The translations under genes were made by a program, and so were the position numbers. Of a stretch of 64,000 nucleotides of DNA, positions 12,001 through 25,879 are shown piece after piece. The DNA is from Anopheles merus (taxonomy: Eukaryota > Arthropoda > Insecta > Diptera > Culicidae). Under the pieces are notes generated by a model that was not told where the DNA came from, searched no databases, and worked only from the letters and a program-made list of their open reading frames with translations. The stretch is from positions 4,333,468 through 4,397,467 of the forward strand of contig NC_054081.1 in the NCBI RefSeq assembly GCF_017562075.2, in the 5' to 3' direction. Each line of letters opens with the position of its first letter. Position 1 is the first letter of the stretch.

Positions 12001-14958
12001 TAGAATAGATGGCAGCGTGGTGTTTATTTACTTCGTACGACGCGCGTACGGGCGACACGATCAGTGGGGGAGCGTTGGGAAGCAGGATGGGACCAATATC
12101 AACCAGTGTAAACAATTCGGCGGTTTGCTATGCCACGCTTCCCCACTTATGCACGGACCGACACTCGGTGGTTTTGGGTGGGAAAATGTGCTGATTGCTT
12201 ACAAAATGCATTACGTAGTTAGAATCCAACCCGTCGGCGACCAATCCTGGTTTTGATAGACACGCTGAGCTTTGATGGGGAGTGAATGAAAAGGACGAAA
12301 GAAAGAACCGGATGTGGAAACGGGCAGCACGTTAAGGTGCTGAGTTGGGGTTGATTCTACTTCTCCGTGTAAACACTGAGACACGGAAGACCCTCGACAA
12401 ACGACGATTTTAATGGTGAAATCTGTTTAAGATGTCGCTGACATCAACATTTTGACAATTTCGTCAAATTCCATACTCTTTTAGTCTGTTCAAGATGCGA
12501 ATGTCTTGCTTAGGGCGAATACTGGTCAACCTGCACATTCGATTTGGCTGTTTAGATTCTTTAGGAAGAACTTCTGAATGGCAGTTCATCAAAAAATATC
12601 CGTCAAGGGATGCAAGATTGTACCCAATGATTTCTTAGATACTCCACAATAGCAACAGGTTTCCCCTACGATGAATATCTCACTAAGCTGTAAGTCTCCC
12701 AATGAAGATTCACTATTGTTGACATGTTTCTTATAGTGTTCAAATTTGATAGAATTTTATTTCACGCCGACAGCAGTGTGATATGCAAATTCATGAAGAT
12801 TCGGGGCAACTCTGGAACTTGGAACTTAGTATGTATCGCGTTACCGATTGTGGGAATAGAACTAATACACACTTCAAAAATATGTCGACTCATCAACTAC
12901 AGTGGAGAACTACAACTACTTCGATGTACGTCTTCCTCTAGGTTCTATTCTTTAATCCCAAATAGATGATAACTAGAGCATACTCTTCTTGCTATAAAAC
13001 ATACCCAGACAACAGTTCCAAGACGTGATTTGCAAAAGGAGAGCGAAAGGCAGTTCTCTAGGTACGGCTGATAGAAATGATGCACTCTAGACAAAGTTAT
13101 CAGTATCACTGAGCGTTGACCTTGAGGGAACCCATCTCCCGTTGGCGGGTTATCCGCGCCTACAATGTCTACACCCACACACACACACACACACACACCC
13201 GGCTCAAACTCAACTCCAAGAATGACAGAAACAAATTAAATAAACATCTTTACCGGAGCAGAATGTCATTGTGTGAGGAGTGTGTACAGAATTTTGGGGG
13301 CTGGATACAGTGTGCTGGTTGGAAAGTGCGCAGAATGCCAGATGAGTCCAATGCCCCATGGACTGGTTGGAGTTGGGTGGGAAAACTATCCCAACCTTGA
13401 AAGCCAACAAAACATCCCCCCGCCCCAGAGTGCGTGCGTGTGTGTGTGTGTGTGACAGTGTCCTTCAAGTGGGCTTTGCTTGTGTTGGAGCTTCAAGATG
13501 CCTGCCCATCTTTGAGGCCTTTCGAGCACCAATAGCCAGCGATGAGATTAAAAGGTCATGGCATTCAATTGGAGATGGCGTGTACTTCCAGCCCATCCCA
13601 CCCTGTAACTAATGCTCCCGCGTGTTGCTTGGGGCGAAAGGGCACAAGAGCTTTCGGGGACGCTGGAAACGATTCCACCAAAGGTTGCGTGACAAAGCCC
13701 CACAGACCGTAACCGTTGGGGCTACGGAGCCGCACGGGAGCATGGGCGATATATGGGACTCATTAGCGATTACGTCCGAGCCAAGCTGCGTCCAGGTACA
13801 ACAACATGGTAGAGAGATTAGCGATGTCATGCTCATTTCGCGGGCAGCACCGAAAGACCTCGAGGGCCGCACATTTGACCTCTCTGGACACAGTCTGAGG
13901 AATAAGATACGGGGAAACATTGATGTCCGGCGATGCCTCGCGCGCTACTATTTAGTCCCAGTGCCACAACGCTCTATTTCCGCACATTTTACACCGTCAA
14001 CATTCCATTGTATGCCATGGAGGGGACGGGGGAGGAGACGAAGATTATAAATAAGTTTCTATGGCCTAAGATGGGGTTTCACTGAGCGGTGCATTTTCTG
14101 GACCGATTCCAACTAATTGCAACCTCGTGGTACATCTAACGCGATTCCAATGAATGAACGAGATAGATACCGGCTGGTTGGGACAGGACAGGCAAGTTAG
14201 CAAGCACAAGGTACGATCCGCAAGAGTTAATTTACACCTTAGAGCGAAGCGTGCTGGCGCTAAATTGTGAAGGCACGCTGACTTAGAGCATCGTTGCGTT
14301 TTTTTTAATGTCTTCCCGTCTTCTAGAACCTTCTTGCCACTTGAGGGTAGAAGAATTCAATCCTCCATACAAGAACCTTCGATAATGTATACAAAACTGA
14401 GGTCCCAACAGCCAATGCCTACACTAGCTAAACTCGGAGTTCCTCAGGTCGAAATCTTGCTAACGGCGCTCGGGCCACACGATAATGTATACAACATGCC
14501 GTGTCCCCAAACCTCTTGCTTAGGAGTTCCATGCTCCAAGCGCGAAACCTTTACACACCTGATGGTTGGAGCAATCGTGTCTAAACGACCTAATCAAAAT
14601 CTCACACAGCCTGCTGCTTCGTCGCCGGATTTGTTTTCCGTTCCATTCCTGCTGTCCAAAAACTGTTGATAGGCCACAGTCGGCGCGAGCAGTCTCTTCC
14701 TCTGCATATGCTAATCGTTCGCATCGATTCACGGTCACCTCTCATGAACACAACAGAGCTCTCGATTTCTTCCTCCTTTCAGGCGACGGTGACGCGCAGA
14801 GCACTGCTATGAGCTGCTCCGACTAGTCGAACTCAAAAAAAAAAAAACACACAGAACGAACCTTTTCAAACCCCACCCACAGACACGTCAGGGCGTGTGA
14901 TGCCGTTGTCCTGCGCTATTCTACCAAAAAAATCGCGAAAAGTATGCTACACACCAAG

Positions 14959-14959
<1 letters not shown>

Positions 14960-15048
<89 letters not shown>
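14960..15048. repeat. (AC)n microsatellite
   Basis: About 44 uninterrupted AC dinucleotides, among the longest simple repeats in the window. Confidence 0.97.
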
Positions 15049-15049
<1 letters not shown>

Positions 15050-15232
15050 AGAGTTACAAGCCGTACTTAGTGACTCATACAAAAACAAAACATTAGAAAA
15101 CACTCCACTGTAAAGTGGGAGCAGTGAAGGAGGAGCACCCCGGTCCAAGCGGAAAAGAAAGGAAGGATTTTGCTCGTCTTGTGCAAAATGGTCTTGTGAA
15201 ACAGTGCTACTTTCTTCTGAGTTCACTGTGTA

Positions 15233-15235
<3 letters not shown>

Positions 15236-15323
<88 letters not shown>
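15236..15323. repeat. (CT)n microsatellite
   Basis: About 43 uninterrupted CT dinucleotides, only 190 bases from the long AC tract. Confidence 0.97.
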
Positions 15324-15327
<4 letters not shown>

Positions 15328-15661
15328 CTCTATGCTTGTATGTGTGACTAACATCAGCTCTTGCTTGGTGGTGGCGTGCGCTGTGCGTGTGTATGGCGTT
15401 GATCCCATATGTTTTCAAGGCTGACATCCCTCCTTGGTACCCTCCACTAACTTTCCCTGTTCGTGCAGAAGGGGGAAGGAGCAGGGTGTGGTAAGCGTGC
15501 CCCGGCCTTCAAGGACACTCGGCTGGGGATGGGGACGAGGGAAAGCATCATCTGCACTTTCTCTCAGCCAGTTAGTCATCCGCCCTGCTGCTGTATAATT
15601 AAACAGCTTTTGCTTCGAGCATCTGACCCTGGGGCTGGCCATGCTGTGGAAGAGTTGCTTT

Positions 15662-15709
<48 letters not shown>

Positions 15710-15711
15710 GG
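15662..15711. repeat. (GA)n microsatellite
   Basis: GA run with minor AAA interruptions. Confidence 0.93.
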
Positions 15712-16234
15712 GGGAGAAAATAGGCTCATTTGCATTACAATCCTGGCCAACATGACTCAACATGTAAAATGAGCGTAAGCAGTTCGTTCCCCAAAAATTG
15801 ATCAAATAGCAGAATCAATAGCTGAGCAAGCGACGAAGGGCCTCCCCGTTCCGAGCAACGTTCGAAAGCCGAAAGAAAATTGTCCGACACTGTTGCGCCT
15901 TCGACTGTCTGTGCGTGTGTGTGTGTGTGTGTGTCGGTGTAGATGTTTGCGTGTACTGGGGCTGTTTGTTTATACATAACCTCTCACAACCGTACGTAAG
16001 CAACGCTGGGGCCGCTGACGTAGCAACAGCAACATTCTACGGTGGGACGGCCCGACCCGACACGGCGAGCGCGATAGCAGCCACATGTATGTATGGATGT
16101 ATGTATATGGATTGGCGATGGCGAAAAATATAAACGGACCGTCACGTCATCCGCATCGACCGACCGCACACACCGACGTGATTATCAAGACGAGATGAAA
16201 GATAATCTTGGCAGCGCTCGGGATATAACATGGA

Positions 16235-16317
16235 GGGGGGGGGGGGGGGGGGAGGAACGAGACTGTTTGTCCAAGCATTCGAGTGGGGAGGGTGGGGGGG
16301 GAAGGGGTGGGGGGGTT
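16235..16317 (+). other. Poly-G and G-quadruplex-prone tract
   Basis: Eighteen consecutive G at 16235-16252, followed at about 16283-16316 by closely spaced G runs (GGGG, GGG, eight G, GGGG, seven G). Four or more G runs with short loops satisfy the usual G-quadruplex pattern on the plus strand. Confidence 0.7.
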
Positions 16318-16612
16318 TCTTTTCGTTTTGCTCGCGTCTATTAGCGTACGCAACCCGGGGTTCGTCGTGTTCGTGCGTTCGATGAAGGTGTGCGAGCAAG
16401 CACATCGTGGGGAGTGTGGTGGGGCGCAAATTCCGCAACCCTGCTCGAACGCAGAAATCAATGCGAGAAAACTGATGCGTAAGACCAAATTTTCCACTTG
16501 AGGGGTAACGGGAAGGTCGAGAAGTCGAGAAAAATCTCGTTTGAGAGTGTCCGGTAAGCTGATTTGCGAATTTGCGAGAAAGAGATAACAAAAACAACAA
16601 GATAACAAGAAC

Positions 16613-16618
<6 letters not shown>

Positions 16619-16652
<34 letters not shown>
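16619..16652. repeat. (GA)n microsatellite
   Basis: AG run with one GATAG interruption just beyond its right end. Confidence 0.93.
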
Positions 16653-16658
<6 letters not shown>

Positions 16659-17386
16659 GAGAGGGGGGAGAAATTCAGCACAGCAATTTTGGGCGCAAAA
16701 GTGTACGAAATCACCGTCGACACACAAAAATCCAACTCGAATCTGTGTCAGTCCATATGGCAGGCTGGAGGCAGGCTTGTTTGATTTGTTTTTTTTTTTT
16801 GTTTGCATTCCCACCAGGGACATACTCTAGGTTCATCATGCTACAAGCAGTCTATGATTTACTGTTGTAATTTTAACTTTAGCTGTATTTTGAAATATTA
16901 ACCCCTTACAGTTTGCTTTGATCAAGATATGATAATCCAAAGCAAGAGCGGCATGCATCGTCTATGACCTTCTTCTCTGTGAAGCGTGCCTGCCTCTAAA
17001 CTCTAAACAACACTATGTCGTTCTTTCTCCCCCCAAGGCATGCCGAATATGTTAAGTTATCACAGTCCAATGCCCCAGAATGGTCATGTTGATACGACGA
17101 TACCCCGGCAAGGGCTGAGGTTTTCGAGTCCTGTCAGCGCTGCCCCACCCGCTCTGCGGGAGAATTAATAGCACGCTTTCATTCCAACGAAGGAGCCAAA
17201 ACCGCCTCCACCCCAGTATGCGTCATCTCTTTAGTGATGACCAGGAATAGTGATGATGCAGTTGTGCAAGCAGCAGCCCCATCAGAGCACTCTAGTTATT
17301 ATTTGGACCAAGCACCATGCTCCGCGCTGCCTGCTGCTTTGTGCAGCACTGCCGAACCGTAACATGCCCCCCCTCATTCGGTGGGA

Positions 17387-17394
17387 TGACGTCA
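17387..17394. promoter_or_regulatory. Perfect CRE palindrome TGACGTCA
   Basis: Exact CREB/ATF full site. It lies about 6.6 kb upstream of the CrebB start codon in CrebB orientation, in non-coding DNA. Confidence 0.35.
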
Positions 17395-20300
17395 TTTTGT
17401 ATGAATTAAAAAAAAAGCAGAAGAAAGACAGAAACACAACGGGAATACGGCACAGCAGGGGAAGCTGTTGAGCATAAGCACCCCATTGATTGATATGTAC
17501 AGCGCCGGGAAAGTTATCTGGAGGTTCCCCGTTCGCAGTTGACGCTCCGCCTGCAGACAGGGACAAACGCAACAGTTGGCGGCATTTGCGCGTACGCGGC
17601 CGTCGAATCGCAGATCGGCAGGTGTCACCATACACACAGCCTACGGTTGGAATGCTTATCCCATATGCTTGCTTGCTGTTTATGGACAAGGGAACGGGAT
17701 AAATAAACATTCACAGCAAGCGCAACTCAAGTGGACGGAATTGCTGGTGGTTTGAAACCAACACAGATTATTAGAATGATTTGGAAAGCCTTCTGCATAA
17801 GGCTTACCCATTGTTTACCACATAGCTCCATGTAATTGGAACCTCTAAACACTCGGATGTGCCGAGACGCCGAGCATTTGGGCAGAGTAGAAAATGCTCT
17901 CGTAGGCACGTTCCGTTCCCCCTAAATCGAAATGTTTAGGCAACAGTATCCCCTAGCGCACAAGATCTTACCCACGTGTTTGAGCTGAGATTTGAGCTAT
18001 TCGGGCTGGGTATAAGCGGAACAGTGTCAGCAGAAATTGTGGCCGGTCGTAATTTAACAATGGTTTAAGAAAACACTGATTGAATGTCTACACATGCAAT
18101 GGCACCATCGTATGAACCTACATCCAGCATGCGACGCCGGCTCTAAACGTTTACATTTAGGCGCAAGAGCTACAAGTGTTTATTCCCAAACCAGAGAATG
18201 AAAGTTGATGATTTGATCTGTTGTGCTGGGTCTATTGTGCAATTCAACAAACTTCTTCTTGAGGATGCCAAAAGAAATGCTCTTATTTTACTTATTTGAA
18301 AGAATTTTCCAGCACAAACCCTTATGGAACCGTTTTTTGGTGGCGATTTAATTCACTTGCAGCACAGAAAAATTAATGTTGAATGGCATTTTTCGACGCG
18401 ATTGCTCAATGGAATGTCAACTATTCCATGTCGATGATTGTCACCGTAACTTACAAAACGGGAACATGCTCTGGAAGGTCGTACGACTTGACAATTCTAC
18501 CGCAACACCGTCCCAGAGCTGCTCATGTTCAAACAAAATACAAAATTAAACCTAACTACAGGAGTTTTGAGTATTTCTAGACACTTCGAATTCTGAATGC
18601 CAAAAATAATGAGTTTTCATTGAAGAAATCCATCATGTAAGCCAACGATGAGCAGTTTGGGGCAGTATCTCTAACCCACATCATGACTCGTTTATAAGCG
18701 TGTATCGTGTCTCTACTCGCGGTGGCCCTAGATGGTCTATTCGATACATGCGTCGGCTCCTACAACGCCGGACCGTATCGATTCTCAACAGGCACGTAGC
18801 AAGGACTTGACAGAGGCGCGGAAGTAACATGAGTAGAACAACACTATCTTTGTTGTGTAAAAGTTGTGTTGTGTTTCAAAGGAGGAGAGGACCTTAAACA
18901 ATAAATGGCCTTAATTAATTAATAAGAGAGGCGAGAACTCTTCTTAACAGTTACACCAAAAGCCACGCATCCATGAGGTCCTAAGCAGCTAAAGCGGTCC
19001 CTGCTCGGGAAAAGACTGTACATGCATGTCGGTATCATCATCACAGCTTATGGAGATATATCTGTTCCTCTAGATGGAGATATATCTGTAGATCTTCCTC
19101 TTTTGGCACAACACAATCGTCTTTGACCGTCCCAGTCTAGTTTATCCTTTCCGGAGGTTTCCCTGGAGGGGACCACCACACAACATATTGGATAACAGTT
19201 ACAAAGGCTCACTCTACAGGACACGCGAATTTAAGTCTTACTGCACTGTTGTATTATTATGGAAGCGTTGGGACCTCGTGGGTCTCTCGTTCGCCTTTTC
19301 CACCGTTTGATGCTCTGTTTATAGAGACTTTGAGCCTTGCAATTGCTTTCACAGATACCACACCGGATCGTAAAAGTGTCATTGTCTGTCGGGGAATGTC
19401 CCCTTGGAGCAGATAGGTTCCTTCCGCTTCCTCCTTCCACGAGCTTTGATTGCGAGTGTTTGATTTGCTGGAGGACATCATTGATTGTTGCCAATGGGGG
19501 GAGGTACGAGGAGCAGGGCACATCGGTACGCCGGTTGCTAGTAGCGGGATGGTCGGTTTCAGCGGCTTGAAGACACTGGGGGAGCCCACTCTCTCTCTCA
19601 CACACACACTGGGGTTGCCTATCTTATCTGAGCGAACCGCCAAGCACATACACACAGTAGCTTTTACCTGCCTGTGCGGACACTCTGTACCATATCACAT
19701 ATCACACTTACTCACTGGGTCAAAAGCAAGCAGAGCACCACACTAAGAGTGTGAGCGCCTTTGCGCCTCTAGTCCTGCCAAAGCTGTTTACGTATGCGTG
19801 AGCGTGTATGTGTGTGCTGAGTTGTTGTGTTGTTGTGTTGTTGTTTGCGAGCCTCACGGAGTCACGCACGGTACGCGTGACGGGACAGGTCACGCCGTGT
19901 GTGCATACACACACACACACACATGCGCGCATACCATGTGCCTTCACTCTTTACACACACGTGCGCACACAGGCAGCAGTTAGTAGTTAGTCCGGTGGAC
20001 GGTGTACGAAGGGCACGCACGCGTAAGCCTCCCTCTGCTGCCGTATTAGTCACACCGCTGGCTAGGCGCACGTGTGTGTGCGTGTGTGTGTGGGGGGGGG
20101 GGCAAACACACACACACTCCCTGCCTCTCAACGTGTTCCTTCACACGGTCAATCGATGAGCTCAGCATACTACGTGACGAGCGGGCGAACCCCAAGAGCG
20201 AGAAAGGCGCCGAAAGGTGGCGTATGCGTAACACACCCAACACACCCGAAAGGTGTTCCCCCTGCAGCTGGGCGGGGGGGGGGGGGGGTTGGCAGCTTCA

Positions 20301-20951
20301 AAGGCCCGTTGCATACCGCGCCAAATTCGAACACGCCAAGCATCCTTATCGTGGCACAGAACGAGGCACCAACTTTTTTTTGACACTCTGCAACCAAGAA
20401 CAAACACACACACACTGGTAAAACAGCCGCAGCTGGGGCCGTAGGTTAAACACACTAAACAAACAGATAGCCCGTCCAGATAACAATACGCACGCACACA
20501 TTACCACATCGTCGCACTTCTGGACGGGAAACGAGAAAGTGTCCGAGTTGGGTTGTGTGTGTGTGTCGTATCCCTGATTGTCCCCGTCCTCTTTACTCCT
20601 TTTGGTCCTTCGACCTTCGGTCCACACTCACACACACACACACACACACACCCACACTTTGTATGGCACACAAAACCAAACAACAACAACAACAATACTA
20701 CTATCCCCGGACCATTCGCCACTGCTCGAAAGTGTTCCGGGCTGCTGGCGGAAGCTGTGGGTCTTTTTACCTTTTTTTACTTGTGTGTGTGTGTGTGTGT
20801 GTGTGGCTATGTTGCTGAAGAAAGTGAAGTGAATTACACATACCCCAATAGAGTACACGCGCTTGGTAAGCGGCGGAAGGAAAAGTGCTGCCCCGAGCGG
20901 ACGGAAACACTGACCAACGGAGTCGAGGGTCGTATGTGCGTCCTAGAGCGT

Positions 20952-20952
<1 letters not shown>

Positions 20953-20996
<44 letters not shown>
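20953..20996. repeat. (AC)n microsatellite
   Basis: Uninterrupted AC run. Confidence 0.95.
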
Positions 20997-20998
<2 letters not shown>

Positions 20999-21537
20999 CA
21001 CCCACACGTCACACCAATAACAACAACAATAAAAAAAACACACCGAAACAGCGTACAAACACACCTCGATGACACTATGCGCACACACAGGCGCGCGTAG
21101 GCTTTGACAGCTTCTTTGCCCGTTGCGTGTGTCTGTGTGCTAATCGCGAGAGCGAGAAGAAGAGCGCTCTGGTCAGCAGCACACCATTAACGCGACACAC
21201 ACACACGCGCACACACACACACACAACTCACCAAACGATTGAGGGGTCCGTCTCTGCCCTCTGTGTGGCCCGGCTCCTGTGTCACTGTTGGTAGCTGCGT
21301 GTGTGTGTGTGTGTGTGTTTTTTTTGCTTGCTTTTGCTTACACGAAGCGAGAAATCTTCTTGACCACCAAAGCATCCAGCATGAGTGTAGAGGTGCCTGT
21401 GGGTGTGTGTGTATTGACGTGCGCGTGCGCTTATTGTTGTGTATGTATGTGTGGCTGTATGCAGAACCGAAAATATTGGTGTGCTCTGATGCAAGAATCG
21501 TGGAAGAAGAACGCGCGCGCGAACGAGAAATAGTAAA

Positions 21538-21568
21538 GCACACACACACACACACATACAAACCACAC

Positions 21569-21608
<40 letters not shown>
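21538..21608. repeat. (AC)n microsatellite
   Basis: AC run with a few TACAAACC and ACGC interruptions. Confidence 0.93.
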
Positions 21609-21611
<3 letters not shown>

Positions 21612-23664
21612 AAAGAATCAAGGGAACCGACGACGAGCAAAAAGAAAAGTCACTAATCACACTATTCAACCAGGCTGAAGATTACTGTGTTTTGTTGGTC
21701 AAGCGATTTGACAGAAGAGCGTGAACCCCAAACGGTGAAGAAGAAACGGGCAGGGAGCAATGCAGCAACACATGGGGTGGGAGCGAAAAAAAAAAGAACG
21801 GGAATGCTTACGACGGCAATGCTGCTGGCGACGGGCAACAACACCAACGGCAACAACAACGACAACAGCGACGACGACGACGACGACGACGATAACAACA
21901 ACGGCGATGACAGCGGCGACGGCGACGGCGACGGTTCACGCTTGCGAGCAAGCGGACTATTCGTCATATTCGTTGCGAACACCGAAACGGAACTATTGTG
22001 GCGTTGTTTTTGACAGTTAGCTCGAACGTCATCGCGCTGCGGCCGAGCCCTGCTGGCCCTGCTGGCCCCGGGTGCGCACGAGCAGGACGGGCTGTGGGCA
22101 CGTGCCGGAGCGAGACGACCGGTACACGGCGGCGGCCCAGCGCGAGCCGAAAATCCGACGGCTGTCTCGTTTTCGCACGTGCGCACAAACCCCTCGACAC
22201 ACACACACACACATACACTGAAAAAGCACTTCGCCTGCTAACGAGTTGCGCCAACAACACATGGGCATACACACACGCACTTACACACACATTCGAAGTA
22301 GGTAATGAAAACAGAGTATCTTTTCAGGTATGAAAACAGAGCATTCTCTCTCTCTCTCCTTTTCTTTCTCTTTCTCTCATTATATCACTAGGCGTATAGA
22401 AACACGTCACGAGCTGGGGATGGTTTTTTTGAGCTCGAACAGCACTGACCGGGGGGAACATCAATGGTGCCTTCGGTGTGTCGAAGATTCCATTTCGTGT
22501 TTCTCTCTTCTGTGCTCTGGGTTGATGGAACTCTCTATGGAACACACTGTTCTTGGAATTCACTCTGATTGAATCATTAAAATACTTGAGAATGCGTTCC
22601 CGTTTCATCAGTTTTCTTACTAAACCCAATCCTTTCGGTGATTATCTCAAAATCTAAGCCAAAGCAGAGCTACAGAAATCTCTCAAACATTATTTTACGG
22701 GTGTATCTCCAATTTTTTCCCATGGCGAAGTCCTATAGCAACAACATTTATACAGGTTGTCCCCGAAGATGCGCTACTAATGCGGACCGAGAAAAAATCG
22801 TTCATGTCCACTTTCTGATCAAATCAAATTTCGCGGACTTTAGCCAAAATATAATTGATTTTCGTGTCATCTCGCTTTTTTGATAGCTTTTAGCCACTAA
22901 ATTTGAAAGGTTTTTAGAATCCGACCGAAAGGAATTTTCTTCAAAACCTGTCATATTAAGAATGTCGAATCCACGTGAAAGAAGTACCGCCTATCTCGGA
23001 GATCTTTATGGAATTATACATGTTTAAACTGAAACATGGCTGTGTCTTGCGTAAATTTTATTAAATAATGCTTCATAATTGGGCCTTGCATTGGTTGATA
23101 GTTTAAATAAAATGCATGCGTTTCTGTACGTTTGTGTACAGGAAAGGCCTTTGAAAAATGCGTAAAAAAGTATGGAAAAGCGTGCCAACTATAAAGTAAA
23201 CGTTCGTAAACCGTGGATTGCATGAACCAGTGAGGTTAAACTTTATTCACAACCAAGGACTGTGTAGGAACGAGGTCAAGTAATGTAGAACGATTTGAAA
23301 AGTAGCCGAAATTTCTTTACAGCAGTTTAATTGTGATGATGAATCGGGTTGGTAATCGCAAGAAAATTGTTAATCATTTTATTTTTTACAGAAAGATTAT
23401 GTATGTCTCTAGTAATAACAATTTTTTGAGTGTATGAATTGTCAAGGACTCTCTGCTGTCAAGTGGAATCCAAGATGACCAAACCGATTTTGGCTAATAT
23501 TTGACGTCTTCCTACACAGTTCTTGATTCTCAAGAAAAACGTAGAAAGCTGTCGAATAAAAAGCAATCGCGTAATTGTTTTCCAAATAGGACAACTGGAT
23601 CCATTTGAGATATCATGATCGGCTTTCGCAGAGCCTGTTTTATATGCCACTAAGCGTCGTGAAA

Positions 23665-23750
23665 CTCGAGTGACAGTGGCAGTGTAATGGATAAGTGTGT
23701 TGGCTCGTGCAAGACTGGCCGTAGTGCGATTCCCATTCGACGGGGACAAC
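23665..23750 (+). repeat. tRNA-like SINE remnant (candidate)
   Basis: GGCAGTGTAATGGATAAGTG resembles the 5' half (A box) of an arginine-type tRNA, and GCGATTCCCATT lies where a B box would be. The acceptor stem does not pair and the B box is degraded, so this is not a functional tRNA gene; a tRNA-derived SINE fragment is the best reading. Confidence 0.35.
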
Positions 23751-24370
23751 ACCACACCGTCTCTTTCCTTATACCAAGTTCACTTTTCTTGTGACAAACC
23801 ATTCTCGGTGGAGTCTAACTTGCTGAAATTTTGGGCGACATGCTAGCACCATGTGCCATCCCCTCGTCCCATCGTTGCCGAGAAGCGCCCGATGATGCTG
23901 CCGATGACGGTGGTGATAGTGCGCGCCCAACGTACGGTACCGGTTGGGGGTGGGGGTCGCAACAAACAAAAGCAACAACAACAACAACAACAAAACCCGT
24001 CCCCATTAGCGCGCACCACCACAGTGTGTTTCTCGCGGCCAGTGTGAAGGAATTTTAAAAAGCCGCAACACATCGCAATACACGCTTGCGGCCACCGTAG
24101 TAGTAAACCCGTACGGCCGCGTAAATTAACGCGCTGCTTTGAAGGGGGGTGTTGGGAAGGCAACCCCCCCCCCCATTCCCGATTGGAGATCGGCTCGAGA
24201 GCGACCCTTTTTGGTTTGCCCGCATCTTCTTCTTTCTCTCGCCCGCGTGACGTAGGGCAAGCACGACGTAGATGATGATGGCCATGACGATGATGATGCT
24301 GTCGCTGCTGATCATAATGATGATGATGATGATGATGATGATGTCAGCGCCTGCATACGTAATCACCGGA

Positions 24371-24378
24371 TGACGTCA
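24371..24378. promoter_or_regulatory. Perfect CRE palindrome TGACGTCA
   Basis: Exact CREB/ATF full site inside the GC-rich island. Confidence 0.45.
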
Positions 24379-24566
24379 TCCATCCACCATCCAGAGCATT
24401 CCAGAGCGCGCCACAACAGCGTAGTGTTAGTCCTCGGCACACACACACACACCAACCGTTCTCTGGGCCGTGTTGGTCACCTTGAAAAATGCGACCACAG
24501 CAAAGAGGTGGAAGAAATCGAGCGGGGAGGGACACGAGCCCTTTACATCTTGTACGGCTGGATGGT

Positions 24567-24674
<108 letters not shown>

Positions 24675-24990
24675 GGAAAAATTTGAGAAAATCCCCGGGC
24701 GCTGTCAAGCTGCGGGCGCGCACGATACGCCACACAACCGAACCGACTACCGAAAATAGTAGGAATTTCGTATTTTGTGCGGAGGGTGGTAGCTGGGGGG
24801 GGAAAGGAACGGTACGCTGGTAGATGTGCGCACACGCACACAGCCAAGCGCACGTGTACGGTGTGTGCTGTCGGGGCCGAATATACGGGGTCGCGGCCAA
24901 CCAGCATCACGTCATCCATGGCGCGGCGTTTTCGCTGGCCGCGCGGCAGGCTTCCTACAGCACAGTGCCTGTATGCCTTTTACGCCACGA

Positions 24991-25013
24991 GCTTACGTCA
25001 TCGCGACGTAAGC
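24991..25013. promoter_or_regulatory. Inverted pair of CRE-like half sites
   Basis: GCTTACGTC and GACGTAAGC form a perfect 9-bp inverted repeat around a 5-bp spacer. Each arm carries the TACGTC/GACGTA core, so two bZIP dimers could bind about one and a half helical turns apart. Confidence 0.4.
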
Positions 25014-25879
25014 AATTTCGCTTCGGTTCTGCTTTGCTCCGTCGTCGTGCGCTCCCCGCCTGCTTGCTCGCTCGCTCTCTCTCGCCCTCCCCGCTTGGCC
25101 TCGGAGGGTGGTGCGTTGTTCCGCTTCGTTTGCGCACCACCAGCGCGAGGGGAGAACGGCGGCCCGAAATGCCCCACGTAGCTGTGCACGTATCTGAACC
25201 TTCTGGAAATGGGTTTTGAACCGGGAAGAGTGGCAAACGTAACCACTCGCACACACACACACACACACACACCAACAGCACCGCCAAACGGGCGTCAGCT
25301 GGGGGCCATACGTTTGCCGTCAGAAGGGTCGGGAAGGGAGGGATGGGGAGGGGGGGAGAACTCCTGCCGATATCGGTTTGGGTGTTTGGAGCAATTGGCT
25401 TCGCTTTGGCCCTTTTCTTTTCGAAAACAACCACCACCGTATCGAATCCGTGCCGTGTTCAACTGTGAGGTCGATATACTTTTATCTTTTCGCTAAATTG
25501 AAGGTGCGATAACAGTTGGGGAAGGTTGAAGTGTAATTCTGCTTTACAAGGTTTTGCGAAACATACTGCTCAAAATGGTGTGCGTCACTTATGTTTCACT
25601 GTGTGGGAATCAAGCCATCTAGTTAGTTCTACAATTACAGGCCGCAACGGTTTCGAGAGTTTGAAAACGCAACCGACCAATGCGTCCCCAAGATCGGCGC
25701 GCAAACAGGGGGCATCCATGAATTACGTTCACCTTTTTGTCACTGTCCCTGTCTGCCGCTATAAAATATTTTATGCATACAGTGTTAAACAGTAGTGCAT
25801 TAAATGGCAGATATAGGAGAGGTCTACGATAGCGTTACGCAGCGACCGCAACAAACAAGGTGGTGGATATGTATTAGTT
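25014..25879. other. No gene seen
   Basis: GC-rich up to about 25450, with (CT)n, (CA)n and poly-G tracts, then AT-rich unique DNA. No domain-like reading frame was recognised. Confidence 0.6.

Larger units (their letters stand above)
12001..24240. other. 12 kb without a recognisable gene
   Basis: Mixed AT-rich unique DNA and GC-richer stretches (about 19.2-22.3 kb) filled with CA, GA, poly-G and trinucleotide repeats. Short reading frames are abundant but are mostly microsatellite translations. It contains one perfect CRE (17387-17394), a G-rich tract (16235-16317), a (GAC)n tract near 21869-21892 and a tRNA-like SINE remnant near 23.7 kb. It could be intergenic or long 5' UTR introns of CrebB; nothing in the sequence decides this. 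Confidence 0.5.

Noticed and set aside
13609..14050. Overlapping frames on both strands near 13.6-14.0 kb
   Set aside because: Unique DNA, but neither translation shows a recognisable domain or convincing splice context.
14921..15427. 168-residue frame of RERERE and VCVCVC
   Set aside because: Translation of the GA and AC microsatellites.
23665..23750. Functional tRNA-Arg gene
   Set aside because: The acceptor and T stems do not pair and the B box is degraded; kept only as a SINE remnant.
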